From: Atopobiaceae bacterium
GTDB taxonomy: Bacteria > Actinomycetota > Coriobacteriia > Coriobacteriales > Atopobiaceae
DNA length: 64,000 bases
Direction of reading: 5' to 3'
NCBI GenBank assembly: GCA_017652285.1
Contig: JAGCBF010000341.1
Span: forward strand, 1-64,000
The position numbers were made by a program, and so were the translations under genes. Positions 9,454 through 17,362 of this stretch are shown here, one piece after another; the stretch's first letter is position 1; each line of letters starts with the position of its first letter. Below the pieces are notes generated by a model. It did no database searches. It was not told the origin of the DNA and saw nothing but the letters and a program-made list of their open reading frames with translations.

Positions 9454-10628
9454 GCATCACCGTCCAAAACGGCACCGAGGATGCGGTCGGTGGCATGGCC
9501 GTCGCACGCGCTCATAAACTTGTTTCGGAATTCCTCGAGTCCTTGGTAGTCGAAGTCCTCGCGCGCGGTCAGGGCCCACTCCGCCAGCTCGTCGGTCGTG
9601 TTGAACACCGGCCCGGGCGTCATCTCGTCGTAATCGTAATAGAAGCCCCGCCAGTCATCGTATTCGTCGCGGTCAGGCGCCAAGAAGGCGACGGGGCGAC
9701 CGAGCAGGGACCACTCGAACACCAGCGAGGAATAGTCCGTAACGCAGACGTCGGCGGCGATCATCGCGGACTCGATGGTAAGCGCATCGGTTATGTCGAA
9801 GGCGAAGTCCGCGCATGAGGAAGGTATGGGCGGACGGTCCTTTACGTGCGGGTGCTGCTTTACCAGCAACGCCCACCCGTCGCCCAAGCGGTCGTGGAGC
9901 GCCTCGACGTCCAGGAAGTCCGGGGCCGTCGCGGTGCGCACGTGCCCCCTAAAGGTCGGCGCGTACAGGAGCACCCTCTTGCCCTCGATTGCCGGCAACG
10001 CGCGCAGCACCTGGTCGCGTGCGTTGCGAAGGTAGGCGTCATCGAAGAACACGTCGGTCCTGCTTACGCCCGTGGCCTGCACGCATTCGGGCCTATCCTT
10101 CATGTCCAGCGCCTCGATGTAGGCCCAGCGCACCTCGGGGCTGCTGACCGTGACCAACGACGTGCTGCGATGCTCGGGAAAGTACTTCTTGATCTCGCGC
10201 GTGGCGCCAAAGATCTTGTCGGCCGTGCTCATGCCAAACTTCTTGAAGGCGCCGCATCCATGCCAGAGCTGCACGACCTTGGAGTCGCGACGGATGGGCA
10301 GGCAGCCGACGGCCATGCAGGCCTCGCACACGAAGACGAGGCGCACGGAGGACGCCTTCCACGCGAGCACGAGGGAGCGGGCCGCCAGTTTGAGGCCCGG
10401 TACGCGATGCTTGCCCCATGAGTACACCTCGCAGCGGTAGCCACGTCGTTCGAGCTCGTCGATCATGACGGTAAAGCTATCTGACGGCGTTTCGTTCCGT
10501 ACCTCTACGAACAGGGCGGTCTTCTTCCTCGCCGGCGCCAAGGAACGCAGGCGGTAGGCTGTTGCCACCACCCCAAAGTAATAGAGGTGCTTGGCGGTAT
10601 CCGTCAGTTTGCGTTTTGCTTTTGACAT
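9450..10628 (-). CDS. CDP-glycerol glycerophosphotransferase family protein (TagB-like size)
   Basis: This 392-residue protein has the length of single-domain TagB enzymes. Diagnostic motifs are QLWHGCGAFKKFGM near 118-131 and VTDYSSLVFEWSLLGRP near 293-309, followed by the conserved F-Y-Y-D-Y-D region. It probably primes or extends the polyol-phosphate chain. The ATG at 10628 begins MSKAKRK; a GTG at 10655 would add nine residues and has no better ribosome site. This is the first gene of the minus-strand operon (glycerophosphotransferase, glycosyltransferase, glycerophosphotransferase, tagD, acyltransferase), divergent from licD, so the promoter should lie in the 81-bp gap at 10629-10709. 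Confidence 0.85.
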   Translation of the reverse strand: MSKAKRKLTDTAKHLYYFGVVATAYRLRSLAPARKKTALFVEVRNETPSDSFTVMIDELERRGYRCEVYSWGKHRVPGLKLAARSLVLAWKASSVRLVFVCEACMAVGCLPIRRDSKVVQLWHGCGAFKKFGMSTADKIFGATREIKKYFPEHRSTSLVTVSSPEVRWAYIEALDMKDRPECVQATGVSRTDVFFDDAYLRNARDQVLRALPAIEGKRVLLYAPTFRGHVRTATAPDFLDVEALHDRLGDGWALLVKQHPHVKDRPPIPSSCADFAFDITDALTIESAMIAADVCVTDYSSLVFEWSLLGRPVAFLAPDRDEYDDWRGFYYDYDEMTPGPVFNTTDELAEWALTAREDFDYQGLEEFRNKFMSACDGHATDRILGAVLDGDA

Positions 10629-10709
10629 GTTCTTATCCACACACTCGTTGGCCACAAACTATTCTATTGTCATAGTACACCGTCACACACAACGAGTCTT
10701 GGGGTGCCC

Positions 10710-11624
10710 ATGAAGCTTTCTACGGTAAACCAGATGAAGACCATCGTTTCGTCTTCCATGGTGATGATCGACGACGCGACCTTGCACAAGCTGCAGGCCG
10801 TGCTTCTTACGATCCTCGATGACATAACCGCGTTTTGCGACGAGGAAGGCATAGCGTACGTGTTGAGCGGTGGCTCCGCGCTGGGTGCGGTACGTCATCA
10901 GGGATTCATCCCCTGGGACGACGACATAGACATAGACATGCCGCGCGCCGACTACGACCGCTTTATTTCCACGTTTCCCCAGCGTTTTGCCAGCAAGTAC
11001 AGCGTGCAGGCGCCCGAGCTCACCCCCGAGGTCGGCACGGCCATTGCGCGCGTGCGCCTGCGCGACACCGTCATGCGCATGCACGACGACTGCAACTTGG
11101 AGGAATGCGGCATCTTTATTGACGTGTTCCCCATAGAAAACGTGTACGACAACCCCGTTGCGCGTGCCGTGCACGGCTTTGCCTGCATGGCGACGGGCTT
11201 TTTGTACTCGTGCCGACGCTTTTGGCGCGACAGGGCGTTTTACCTTGACTTTGGAAAGGACAATCCCGACTTTGCCCGCGTGGTGCGCGTCAAGGCGCTG
11301 CTGGGCATCCCCACGGCCGTCATGTCGGTGGAGCGGTGGAGCAGGCTCGTTACGAGGGTCTACTCGCTGTGCAAGGACGAAAACAGCAGGATGGTCGGCG
11401 TGCCCGCGGGTCGCGGCCACTACTACGGCGAGCTGTGCCCGCGCGACGTGTTCGCCAAGAGTCGGGACGCCGAGTTCGAGGGTCGCACGGTTAGGATTCC
11501 CGCCCAGGCAGAGGCGTACCTTACGCACTATTACGGCGACTGGCAGCGCATTCCCGCGCCAGAGGAGCGCGAGCACCACGCCTACCTGGAGCTCGACTTT
11601 GGCCCCTACGCGCTCGAGGCATAG
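10710..11624 (+). CDS. LicD family phosphotransferase
   Basis: LicD proteins transfer phosphocholine or a similar phospho-substituent from a CDP-activated donor onto teichoic acid or other surface glycans. The 304-residue protein shows the family core near residues 40-80: CDEEGIAYVLSGGSALGAVRH, then GFIPWDDDIDIDM with its Asp cluster for metal and nucleotide. A second conserved region (EECGIFIDVFPIENVYD) lies near 130. An ATG at 10710 is preferred to the GTG at 10704. The gene stands alone on the plus strand next to the divergent tag operon, so modification of that polymer is the natural role. No choline kinase or cytidylyltransferase gene is visible nearby, so the transferred group is undetermined. 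Confidence 0.85.
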   Translation: MKLSTVNQMKTIVSSSMVMIDDATLHKLQAVLLTILDDITAFCDEEGIAYVLSGGSALGAVRHQGFIPWDDDIDIDMPRADYDRFISTFPQRFASKYSVQAPELTPEVGTAIARVRLRDTVMRMHDDCNLEECGIFIDVFPIENVYDNPVARAVHGFACMATGFLYSCRRFWRDRAFYLDFGKDNPDFARVVRVKALLGIPTAVMSVERWSRLVTRVYSLCKDENSRMVGVPAGRGHYYGELCPRDVFAKSRDAEFEGRTVRIPAQAEAYLTHYYGDWQRIPAPEEREHHAYLELDFGPYALEA

Positions 11625-11650
11625 CGCCAGACGCCAGCCACCCCGCCCCA

Positions 11651-11687
11651 AAGTGGCCGATTGGGGCTAGGCCCCTTTCGGCCACTT
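11651..11687. repeat. 31-nt GGCC palindrome, copy 1
   Basis: This copy has extended arms (AAGTGGCCGA / TCGGCCACTT) around the inner GGGGC/GCCCC stem, and starts 27 nt after the licD stop codon. The two stems are separated by a 2-nt TT/TT mismatch that recurs in the other copies. Confidence 0.9.
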
Positions 11688-11727
11688 CTGGGCCAGGGCG
11701 CCCAGCGGCGGTCTCCAAGCCGCTAAT

Positions 11728-11780
11728 TGGCCGATTGGGGCTAGGCCCCTTTCGGCCAGTTTCGGCCCCTTTCGGCCAGC
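11728..11780. repeat. 31-nt GGCC palindrome, copy 2, with trailing half copy
   Basis: A full copy (11728-11758) is followed by a partial right arm (CGGCCCCTTTCGGCCA, ending at 11778). The partial copy suggests slippage or template switching at the element. Confidence 0.85.
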
Positions 11781-11952
11781 TTCCCGCGAAATCGCGTTTG
11801 GCGAGGGGCGATTCCTCACAAAATGCGTTTGGCGAGGGGAATTCCCAGGTTTTCTCATTTGGCGAGGCTCGTCAGATTGACTTTCGTAGGAAAAAGCCTC
11901 GCCAGATTGATTTTCGCGGGAATCTTCCCTCGCCAGATTGATTTTCGCGGGA
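11781..11952. repeat. Six-unit array of ~28-nt repeats, three direct then three inverted
   Basis: Units at 11781-11808, 11811-11839 and 11840-11867 read TTCCCGCGAAATCGCGTTTG then GCGAGGGG or close variants. Units at 11868-11892, 11896-11922 and 11927-11952 are the reverse complement type, CCTCGCCAGATTGATTTTCG followed by CGGGAA. Units abut or are separated by 0-4 nt, so there are no spacers and this is not a CRISPR array. The middle of the array is thus a large inverted repeat. Confidence 0.8.
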
Positions 11953-11961
11953 TCGTCGGCC

Positions 11962-11994
11962 GCATGAGTCGGAGACAGGTACCCTGACTCATGC
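11962..11994. repeat. Hairpin with GACAGGTACC loop
   Basis: A perfect 9-bp stem (GCATGAGTC / GACTCATGC) encloses a 15-nt loop with GGAGACAGGTACCCT. The GACAGG(T/C)ACC core resembles motifs of REP-like palindromes mobilised by REP-associated tyrosine transposases in several phyla. No such transposase is encoded in the window. Confidence 0.65.
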
Positions 11995-12077
11995 CTCGGC
12001 GATCATGGACTCATAAACGGCACCGTCCGACGTCCGCGCTACGCCTGCGCCGGTCCCGCTCTCGCCGGGGCCCGCGT

Positions 12078-12210
12078 CAGAAAGCTGGGCAGGTTTCTGT
12101 TCGAAAAAGCTAGGTAGCTTTTTGACGACCGCGCCCGCGAGCTGGGGTTTTGTCGGCGGAGGCTCAAAACCTACCCAGCTTTTGAATCAGAAACCTGCCC
12201 AGCTTTTGAG
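12078..12210. repeat. Nested inverted repeat, 19-bp perfect arms
   Basis: AAAGCTGGGCAGGTTTCTG at 12081-12099 is repeated exactly in inverse at 12188-12206. Inside, an AAAAAGCTAGGTAGCTTTTTGA unit near 12104 faces CTCAAAACCTACCCAGCTTT near 12163, which is a diverged copy of the same motif. The structure could form a long double hairpin. Confidence 0.75.
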
Positions 12211-12245
12211 CACGCGCCCCCCTTCGCAGCTCGAGACTGAACGGC

Positions 12246-12295
12246 GAGTCAGGGAGACAGGTACCCTTGAGTCGAGGGGACAGGCACCCCGACTC
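12246..12295. repeat. Two tandem GACAGG(T/C)ACC units flanked by GAGTC/GACTC
   Basis: GAGTC-type half sites at 12246, 12269 and 12291 frame two loops, one with GACAGGTACC and one with GACAGGCACC. The second forms a GAGTCG...CGACTC stem with an inner GGGG/CCCC pairing. It belongs to the same family as the hairpin at 11962-11994. Confidence 0.6.
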
Positions 12296-12316
12296 ACGTT
12301 CCGACCCCTGTCTGGC

Positions 12317-12519
12317 GGCGTGCCATTTCGGGTGCGCGAAAGTGCACGTTTTTCCGAGGTTAGTGTAGTTTTTGGGTGCCGATTCGCCACGGGCGGAAAA
12401 GGTGCCCCGCGTTTGCGCAGGTAGAGCGGGCCATAAATAAAACTCCGTGAAAACGGAGACCGAAAAACTACACGAACCTCGACTTTTTGTGCGTTTTCGT
12501 GCATCCGTTTTGGCACGCC
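12317..12519. repeat. Large inverted-repeat element, copy 1
   Basis: Two 57-nt imperfect inverted arms (12317-12373 and 12463-12519, starting GGCGTGCCA and ending TGGCACGCC) enclose an 89-nt core. A homologous element lies at 30289-30491. The ~100 bp after the right arm (to about 12620, ending TTATTATGTTTGGGTAAT) also match the sequence after copy 2, but the arms plus core are in the opposite orientation relative to that flank. Confidence 0.8.
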
Positions 12520-12687
12520 CGTGCCGTGCGGGGCGCATCGGACCATCGGCGCTGCCGCGCACGCCCGCCGGACCGGCCCGCGGGCACGCTCGTGACACGT
12601 TTATTATGTTTGGGTAATGCTATGTCCCTTTCGACTACTTCTGGGCCGTTTGGGCACATCGCGCCCCGGAGGCCGGCGTCGGCATAC

Positions 12688-12781
12688 AGTGTGCGCACAC
12701 TCTGACGGAAGTGTACGCACACTTGCTGCGCGCGTATCGGCGGTTCGCGTACACTTTTTGCCCACGAAAAGTGCGCACGCG
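12688..12781. repeat. Cluster of GTGTACGCAC-type palindromes
   Basis: AGTGTGCGCACACT (12688-12701) is a perfect 14-bp palindrome. AGTGTACGCACACT (12710-12723) is its near-copy, and CGCGTACACTTTT...AAAAGTGCGCACGCG (12746-12781) is a related hairpin. The GCGTACA/TGTACGC word recurs in the hairpins at 32185-32295. Confidence 0.65.
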
Positions 12782-12945
12782 GGGCTGCGGACAAAATCTT
12801 GGAGCGGTCACGCGGCGTCGGTGAGCGCGTACACTTTTTCGAGAGTGTAGGGGCGCTGTTGACAAGGGCTTGCGCGCTGACGAGGAACTCGCAAGGACGC
12901 GCGGGGCGTCGGCATGGCGGGCGCCTGTGCGCGCAGACGTACATC

Positions 12946-12996
12946 TGGCCGAAAGGGGCCTAGCCCCAATCGGCCAGCCCTAGCCCCAATCGGCCA
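12946..12996. repeat. 31-nt GGCC palindrome, copy 3 plus half copy
   Basis: A full copy in reverse orientation (12946-12976) is followed directly by a half copy (CCTAGCCCCAATCGGCCA) ending at 12996. Confidence 0.85.
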
Positions 12997-13098
12997 ATTA
13001 CGACTTTGGCTCGATTACGACCATGCACCTCATTGCTCGTCGACTAATGATCATGGCTATCTTCATCAACGGGATAGATTCATGCGTGGACAAACGCG

Positions 13099-14811
13099 CT
13101 ATCCAACCAGCACTTCCTTGCCACGGAAGGCGATGCCGTAGGTGCGGATGCGCCCGTGGGCTATGCCACGCGAGACGAGCCCCGACACATATGAGCGCTC
13201 CTCGATCTGTGCCCGTGCGCGGACGACGGTGTCCTCGAGCGTTTTCTCGCGACGTGGATCGAACACCTTGAACTCTATGACCACGGCTGGATCGATGCCT
13301 GCAGCGCCATCGGTGGGCACGAGCGCAACGTCGTAGCGACCGCGTCCACTTTCGCGGTTGGATTCGACGGACCAGCGCCCGCGAAGACTCGCCAGCATCC
13401 CCAGCACAAGGCCGTGATAAAAGCGCTCGGGCTCGGACTCCGCGGAGCGATTCGTCCCGTCGAAGCTCGACATGCAGTAGAGCGTAATCTCGGCAAGGTA
13501 GTCAGTGGCGGCCTCGGCATCGCCCGCAAACAGGGCCTGGGCGAAGTCGTCCCAGTCGTCCTCCGCCTCGGAAAACCAGCCCTCTGCCATGCGATCAAAG
13601 GCGTGCGCCACCTCGCGGTTGGTCAGGCGAAGGCGCCTGGGCTCGATTGCGACGAACTCCGGCACCGGCCCGGGAGAAGTGACGTAGCCCGCAGCCAGGA
13701 GCAGCGCCCACACGGCGTTCGGTCGCGTGCGAAGCTCAGAGACCACGACCTGCTCGTCGATGACCTTTTGAATCTCGCCACCCCGCAGCAGCGTCTCGAA
13801 GTCGGACTTTAGGCGTTTGTCACCGCAGCGCACCACATCGCCCACCAGACCGTTTCCACTGGTATTGGCCCAGTAGGCGTCGAAGAAACCGCCGCTTTTT
13901 AAAAATTGCGTCACAGACCATGGGTTATAGATGTGCGCGTGTCCGTCGAAGACAAACCCGTCGTACCAATCGCGCACGTCCTCGCGCTTGCCCGAGAGAC
14001 CATACTCGAGAAGAGCCGCGTCTACCTCTTCCTGCGTAAACCCAAAGCACGTCTGGTAGGCAGGCGTTGAAGTGGTCACGACGCTCAGGTTGTTGAGGTC
14101 GCTGAATATCGACTCACGGGAGACGCGCGTGACGCCGGTAATAAGCCCGCGGCCAAGCGCTGGGCTGGTCTTGAACGTGGCGTTCATGAACTGGCGCAAG
14201 AAGTCAGAGGCATCGTCCCAGTACCCCGCCGTCCATGCGCGCTCCATTGGGGAGTCATATTCATCGAGCATGACCACCGGCTTCGTCCCCCAGTGAGCGG
14301 CCAGCATCGAGCACAGCTGGTTAATGGCGTCGGCAGCGACAGCGACGGGCATGTCGTCGGAAACCCGAGCGAGGAAGGCGCGATCGCCGTCAGTGAGGAC
14401 AGGCGACTTGCGCAGATAGCCGTGCGTATCAACAGCTCCCCTGATTACCCTCCTCAAGCCATCGAACGTCTCGCTAAACGTGGCGCCTTTGACCCGTGCA
14501 AAGCTCATCGCCACCACGGGTACCGTCCCCTGCAGCATGCGCATTGCCTTGCGCTGCGCCTCTGTGCCACCATCCCACACGTCAAGCCCGCCGAAGAGTT
14601 CCTCTCCGCGCCCTGCGTACTCCGTGGAAAGAAAGCAGCGCACCGTGTCCAGGTTGAGCGTCTTTCCAAAGCGCCGAGGTCGACATATGAGGGTCACCTG
14701 ATCACGTGCGAACCACCAGTCCCTCACGAAACCGGTCTTGTCGACGTAGAAATCCCCGCCCGTACGGATGTCCTCGAACCCCTGCGCCCCGATGTTGATC
14801 GTACGTGTCAT
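13099..14811 (-). CDS. AAA-ATPase-like / PD-(D/E)XK nuclease family protein
   Basis: This 570-residue protein fits the widespread AAA-ATPase-like plus DUF1703 (PD-(D/E)XK nuclease) family of unknown physiological role. The N-terminal domain opens with the typical FxDIRxxGxxYVDKT pattern, then the P-loop RPRRFGKTL near residues 43-51 and a Walker B-like VMLDEYDSPM near 178. The C-terminal nuclease core AVVIEFKVFDP near 508-518 keeps the Asp/Glu-x-Lys signature. The ATG at 14811 has AAGGAG 8 nt upstream; a start at 14865 lacks one. The gene is bracketed by repeat islands and unrelated to its neighbours, consistent with an accessory gene. Such genes often occur in several copies per genome; a role in defence or in mobile DNA is only conjecture. 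Confidence 0.85.
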   Translation of the reverse strand: MTRTINIGAQGFEDIRTGGDFYVDKTGFVRDWWFARDQVTLICRPRRFGKTLNLDTVRCFLSTEYAGRGEELFGGLDVWDGGTEAQRKAMRMLQGTVPVVAMSFARVKGATFSETFDGLRRVIRGAVDTHGYLRKSPVLTDGDRAFLARVSDDMPVAVAADAINQLCSMLAAHWGTKPVVMLDEYDSPMERAWTAGYWDDASDFLRQFMNATFKTSPALGRGLITGVTRVSRESIFSDLNNLSVVTTSTPAYQTCFGFTQEEVDAALLEYGLSGKREDVRDWYDGFVFDGHAHIYNPWSVTQFLKSGGFFDAYWANTSGNGLVGDVVRCGDKRLKSDFETLLRGGEIQKVIDEQVVVSELRTRPNAVWALLLAAGYVTSPGPVPEFVAIEPRRLRLTNREVAHAFDRMAEGWFSEAEDDWDDFAQALFAGDAEAATDYLAEITLYCMSSFDGTNRSAESEPERFYHGLVLGMLASLRGRWSVESNRESGRGRYDVALVPTDGAAGIDPAVVIEFKVFDPRREKTLEDTVVRARAQIEERSYVSGLVSRGIAHGRIRTYGIAFRGKEVLVG

Positions 14812-14906
14812 GGCCTGCTCCTTCCGACCCGTCACCATCATACCCCCGATTGTGCCGGCCCACATGCTCCAGGTTTTACGAGGGGTGCGCTACAGGCCGT
14901 CTTGAT

Positions 14907-14979
14907 TGGCCGAAAGGGGCCTAGCGCAGGCGGCCAATTGGCTGAAAATGGCCGAAAGGGGCCTAGCCCCAATCGGCCA
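14907..14979. repeat. 31-nt GGCC palindrome, copies 4 and 5
   Basis: A diverged copy (14907-14936, inner stem altered to GGGGCCTAGCGCAGG) is followed 12 nt later by a canonical copy (14949-14979). They lie downstream of the DUF4422 gene, whose stop is at 15002, and upstream of the nuclease gene. Confidence 0.85.
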
Positions 14980-15001
14980 ATTCCGTCGACAAGATGAGAG
15001 A

Positions 15002-15784
15002 TCAGAAGCTCTTGTCGTAGGGTTTGCCAAAGAACTTGGCGGCCAAGAAGGACGTGCCGCGCTTGAAGAGGTTTCTTCCCTCGAGCTCGCGCACCGCCAA
15101 CTCGACGTACGCAACGTCTTCCGACCGTAGCCATACATCGAGCAACAGCTCCCCCAGCCTTCCGATGCAGCGCTCTTGAAATGCGGAGGCCTCCGTAAGG
15201 TCGATGCGCCCCTCCACGTCTTCCAACACATCAAAGAGCCACCCGCAGTAAGGATGAAGCACCTCGTTGCGCATCACGCTCATGTTGAACATGTGCGCGC
15301 TGGTAGAGCGCATGCAGGCGTCAAAGGTGTCCAGGCGATGCGGACTTACGCGCCTTACGGACTCGCGCAGCGAATCGAGGTGCGCGCCGTCGTGGGTGTG
15401 CGCATAATGCGAGGCGATCGACTCTATGTAGTAGCGACGCCTTTTGGGAACGATCACCGGCGCCCGTTGCAACAGCGTGCGAGCCTCCGGCCCCGTAAGC
15501 ACGCCCTTCTCGCCCGAACCCGCAAAGTGCCTGCGGTAATGGACAAGACCGAGGGCGTCACAATCCAGATTGCGCCATCCCCACCACAGGGCCGTGAGCT
15601 CGCAATACCGCGGGTTCTTGTCCGCTATGGAGTCGCCCTCTGCGTCGGAGGCAAAGCCCGCTATGGGGCCGTTCTTGTGCGCCCCCACGCAAATCGGCAC
15701 ATAGAGCGGGTCGTTCGGCATCCAGTATGGCTTGTGCGACGCCACAAGAATCCGCACGTCATCTTTCCGCACGTCATCTTCCAT
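15002..15784 (-). CDS. DUF4422 family glycosyltransferase
   Basis: The 260-residue protein matches the DUF4422 family found in capsule and exopolysaccharide clusters and thought to be glycosyltransferases. Recognisable features are the opening ILVASHKPYWMPND, the VGAHKNG segment, the ADKNPRYCELTALWWGWRN pattern and GLVHYRRHF. The start codon overlaps the stop of the preceding sugar-transferase gene by one base (TAATG), so the two are translationally coupled. It probably adds the second sugar to the carrier-linked sugar phosphate made by that enzyme. Sugar specificity is not visible. Confidence 0.8.
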   Translation of the reverse strand: MEDDVRKDDVRILVASHKPYWMPNDPLYVPICVGAHKNGPIAGFASDAEGDSIADKNPRYCELTALWWGWRNLDCDALGLVHYRRHFAGSGEKGVLTGPEARTLLQRAPVIVPKRRRYYIESIASHYAHTHDGAHLDSLRESVRRVSPHRLDTFDACMRSTSAHMFNMSVMRNEVLHPYCGWLFDVLEDVEGRIDLTEASAFQERCIGRLGELLLDVWLRSEDVAYVELAVRELEGRNLFKRGTSFLAAKFFGKPYDKSF

Positions 15785-17232
15785 TACAGCGCACCCCTGC
15801 CACCAATGACCACCATCACGGTCTTGAGCATGATCTTGATGTCCAGACCAATGTTCCAGTTCTCTATGTATTCGCGGTCAAGCTGCACGACCTTCTCGAA
15901 CTCGGTGATCTTGCTGCGACCGCTCACCTGCCACAAGCCCGTGATGCCCGGCTTTATGCTCATGCGCACCCGGTGCTCCATGTCGTAGCGCTCCCATTCG
16001 TCCAGCGTGGGAGGACGGGTCCCCACAAGGCTCATCTCGCCGCGAAGCACGTTGAGGAACTGCGGGAACTCGTCGATTGAGTAACGCCGTATAAAATGCC
16101 CTATGCCGGCAGGCTTGCCCTTTTTGTTGCGCTTGTGGCCGTCGATTATGCGCGGATCGTCGTCGACCTTGAACATGAGGCCATCGTTGATGCGGTTCTT
16201 GCTCTGCAATTCCTGCTTGCGCTCCTCGGCGTCCATGTACATGCTGCGGAACTTGTACATCTTGAACGTCTTCCCGTTACGGCCGACGCGCTCTTGCACA
16301 AAAAAGACGGGGCCAGGTGACTTTGCATAGATCATCGGCCCGATGATCAGCGCGACGATGGCGGTGACGACGCACCCGATAAACCCTCCCACGATGTCCA
16401 TGACGCGCTTTATGAGCATTTGGCCCAGGGAAATCTCGCGAATCCTGCTCGTGAGGACGGCATACGGGCCGATCTTTCCCGCGTCGTTAACAGAGAAGTG
16501 CGCGCCTTCAAGAGAAAAGCTGACCGTCATGCCCATTTGCATGAGATTTGCCATGAGCTTGGAAGGCACGGGCATATTGGCGGGTTGCAGAATCAGGATC
16601 TCGTCCACCCAGCCGTGGGTGAGCTCTTCCATGGCAGAGGTGTCCAAAGAGGATACGGACATGCCCCCCAGCTCGTCTTCGTCGCCCGTCCCGTCAAGCA
16701 ACACGACGTTGGCGATGAAGAAGTCGCTGTAGTTGCCCGCGCGCTTGAGCCTTTGCACGGCGTCCGCAGCCAACGCCTTCGAGGTAACGAGCACCAGCGA
16801 ACGCTTCTTGCCGAGCGCCCTGCGTCGCCTTCGCAAAAGGAGCTTGTTGAGCTGGCGCAGACCATAGCCGAATACCAAAAAGAGCAGTGACGTAAAGCCG
16901 AACTGCCAGCGGGACGCGTCGCCGACCCAGTGGATCGCAAACAGGTACACGATGGCGAGGGCGAACACCTCGGCAATGTAGGTAAACGTCGCCACGAGCT
17001 CGTCGAACCACGACCTGCGCACGATGCCGTGGTAGTTGTTGGAAAACAATACGACAAATGCCTGGCTGGCGAGCATGACCAGCGCCTGGTACCGGTACCG
17101 ATACACCTCGTACGGGTTGCCAAAGGTAAAGTTGATCCAGTAGCTCAGCACATAGCAAGCCTGCAAGCACAGGACGTCCAACAGGATGAAGTCCCCATGC
17201 TTAATAAACCCTGAAATGAGTCGTTTGTTCAC
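15784..17232 (-). CDS. Polyisoprenyl-phosphate sugar-1-phosphate transferase (WcaJ/WbaP type)
   Basis: This 482-residue protein should start a surface polymer by moving a sugar-1-phosphate from a UDP donor to undecaprenyl phosphate. Five hydrophobic segments fill about residues 14-135, and a soluble central region (about 146-260) follows. The catalytic bacterial sugar transferase domain takes up 270-482: RVMDIVGGF, FVQERVGRNGKTFKMYKFRSM near 325-345, RRYSIDEFPQFLNVLRGEMS with the catalytic DE pair near 400, and the LVGTRPP signature. It heads a two-gene minus-strand unit with the DUF4422 gene and is divergent from tagGH, so the polymer it starts may be the one that TagGH exports. Confidence 0.9.
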   Translation of the reverse strand: MNKRLISGFIKHGDFILLDVLCLQACYVLSYWINFTFGNPYEVYRYRYQALVMLASQAFVVLFSNNYHGIVRRSWFDELVATFTYIAEVFALAIVYLFAIHWVGDASRWQFGFTSLLFLVFGYGLRQLNKLLLRRRRRALGKKRSLVLVTSKALAADAVQRLKRAGNYSDFFIANVVLLDGTGDEDELGGMSVSSLDTSAMEELTHGWVDEILILQPANMPVPSKLMANLMQMGMTVSFSLEGAHFSVNDAGKIGPYAVLTSRIREISLGQMLIKRVMDIVGGFIGCVVTAIVALIIGPMIYAKSPGPVFFVQERVGRNGKTFKMYKFRSMYMDAEERKQELQSKNRINDGLMFKVDDDPRIIDGHKRNKKGKPAGIGHFIRRYSIDEFPQFLNVLRGEMSLVGTRPPTLDEWERYDMEHRVRMSIKPGITGLWQVSGRSKITEFEKVVQLDREYIENWNIGLDIKIMLKTVMVVIGGRGAL

Positions 17233-17303
17233 ATGCTCCCCAATGTGTTACTTGGCTGCTGTTATGCGTGGCCTAAGACTATACCAAATACGATGTGCTA
17301 AGG

Positions 17304-17331
17304 TTAACGAACCATCGTTGGCTCATATAAA
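17304..17331 (+). promoter_or_regulatory. Possible promoter for tagGH
   Basis: TTAACG (17304-17309) and TATAAA (17326-17331) are separated by 16 bp, and lie 32 bp upstream of the tagG start in the 130-bp divergent intergenic region. This is a motif match only. Confidence 0.35.
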
Positions 17332-17362
17332 GTCTGGCTTCTAAAGGAAAGAGCATGGATCA

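Larger units (their letters stand above)
11625..13098. repeat. Gene-free repeat island
   Basis: This 1.47-kb stretch has no credible coding sequence; the open frames in it run through inverted repeats. It contains at least six repeat types in close succession: three copies of the 31-nt GGCC palindrome, a six-unit 28-nt array, two hairpins with a GACAGGTACC or GACAGGCACC loop, a nested 19-bp inverted repeat, a ~200-bp inverted-repeat element, and a cluster of GCGTACACT palindromes. It lies between licD and an AAA/nuclease protein, within the polymer gene region. Confidence 0.85.

Noticed and set aside
11781-11952. Possible CRISPR array
   Set aside because: Units abut without spacers and half are inverted; no cas gene is present.
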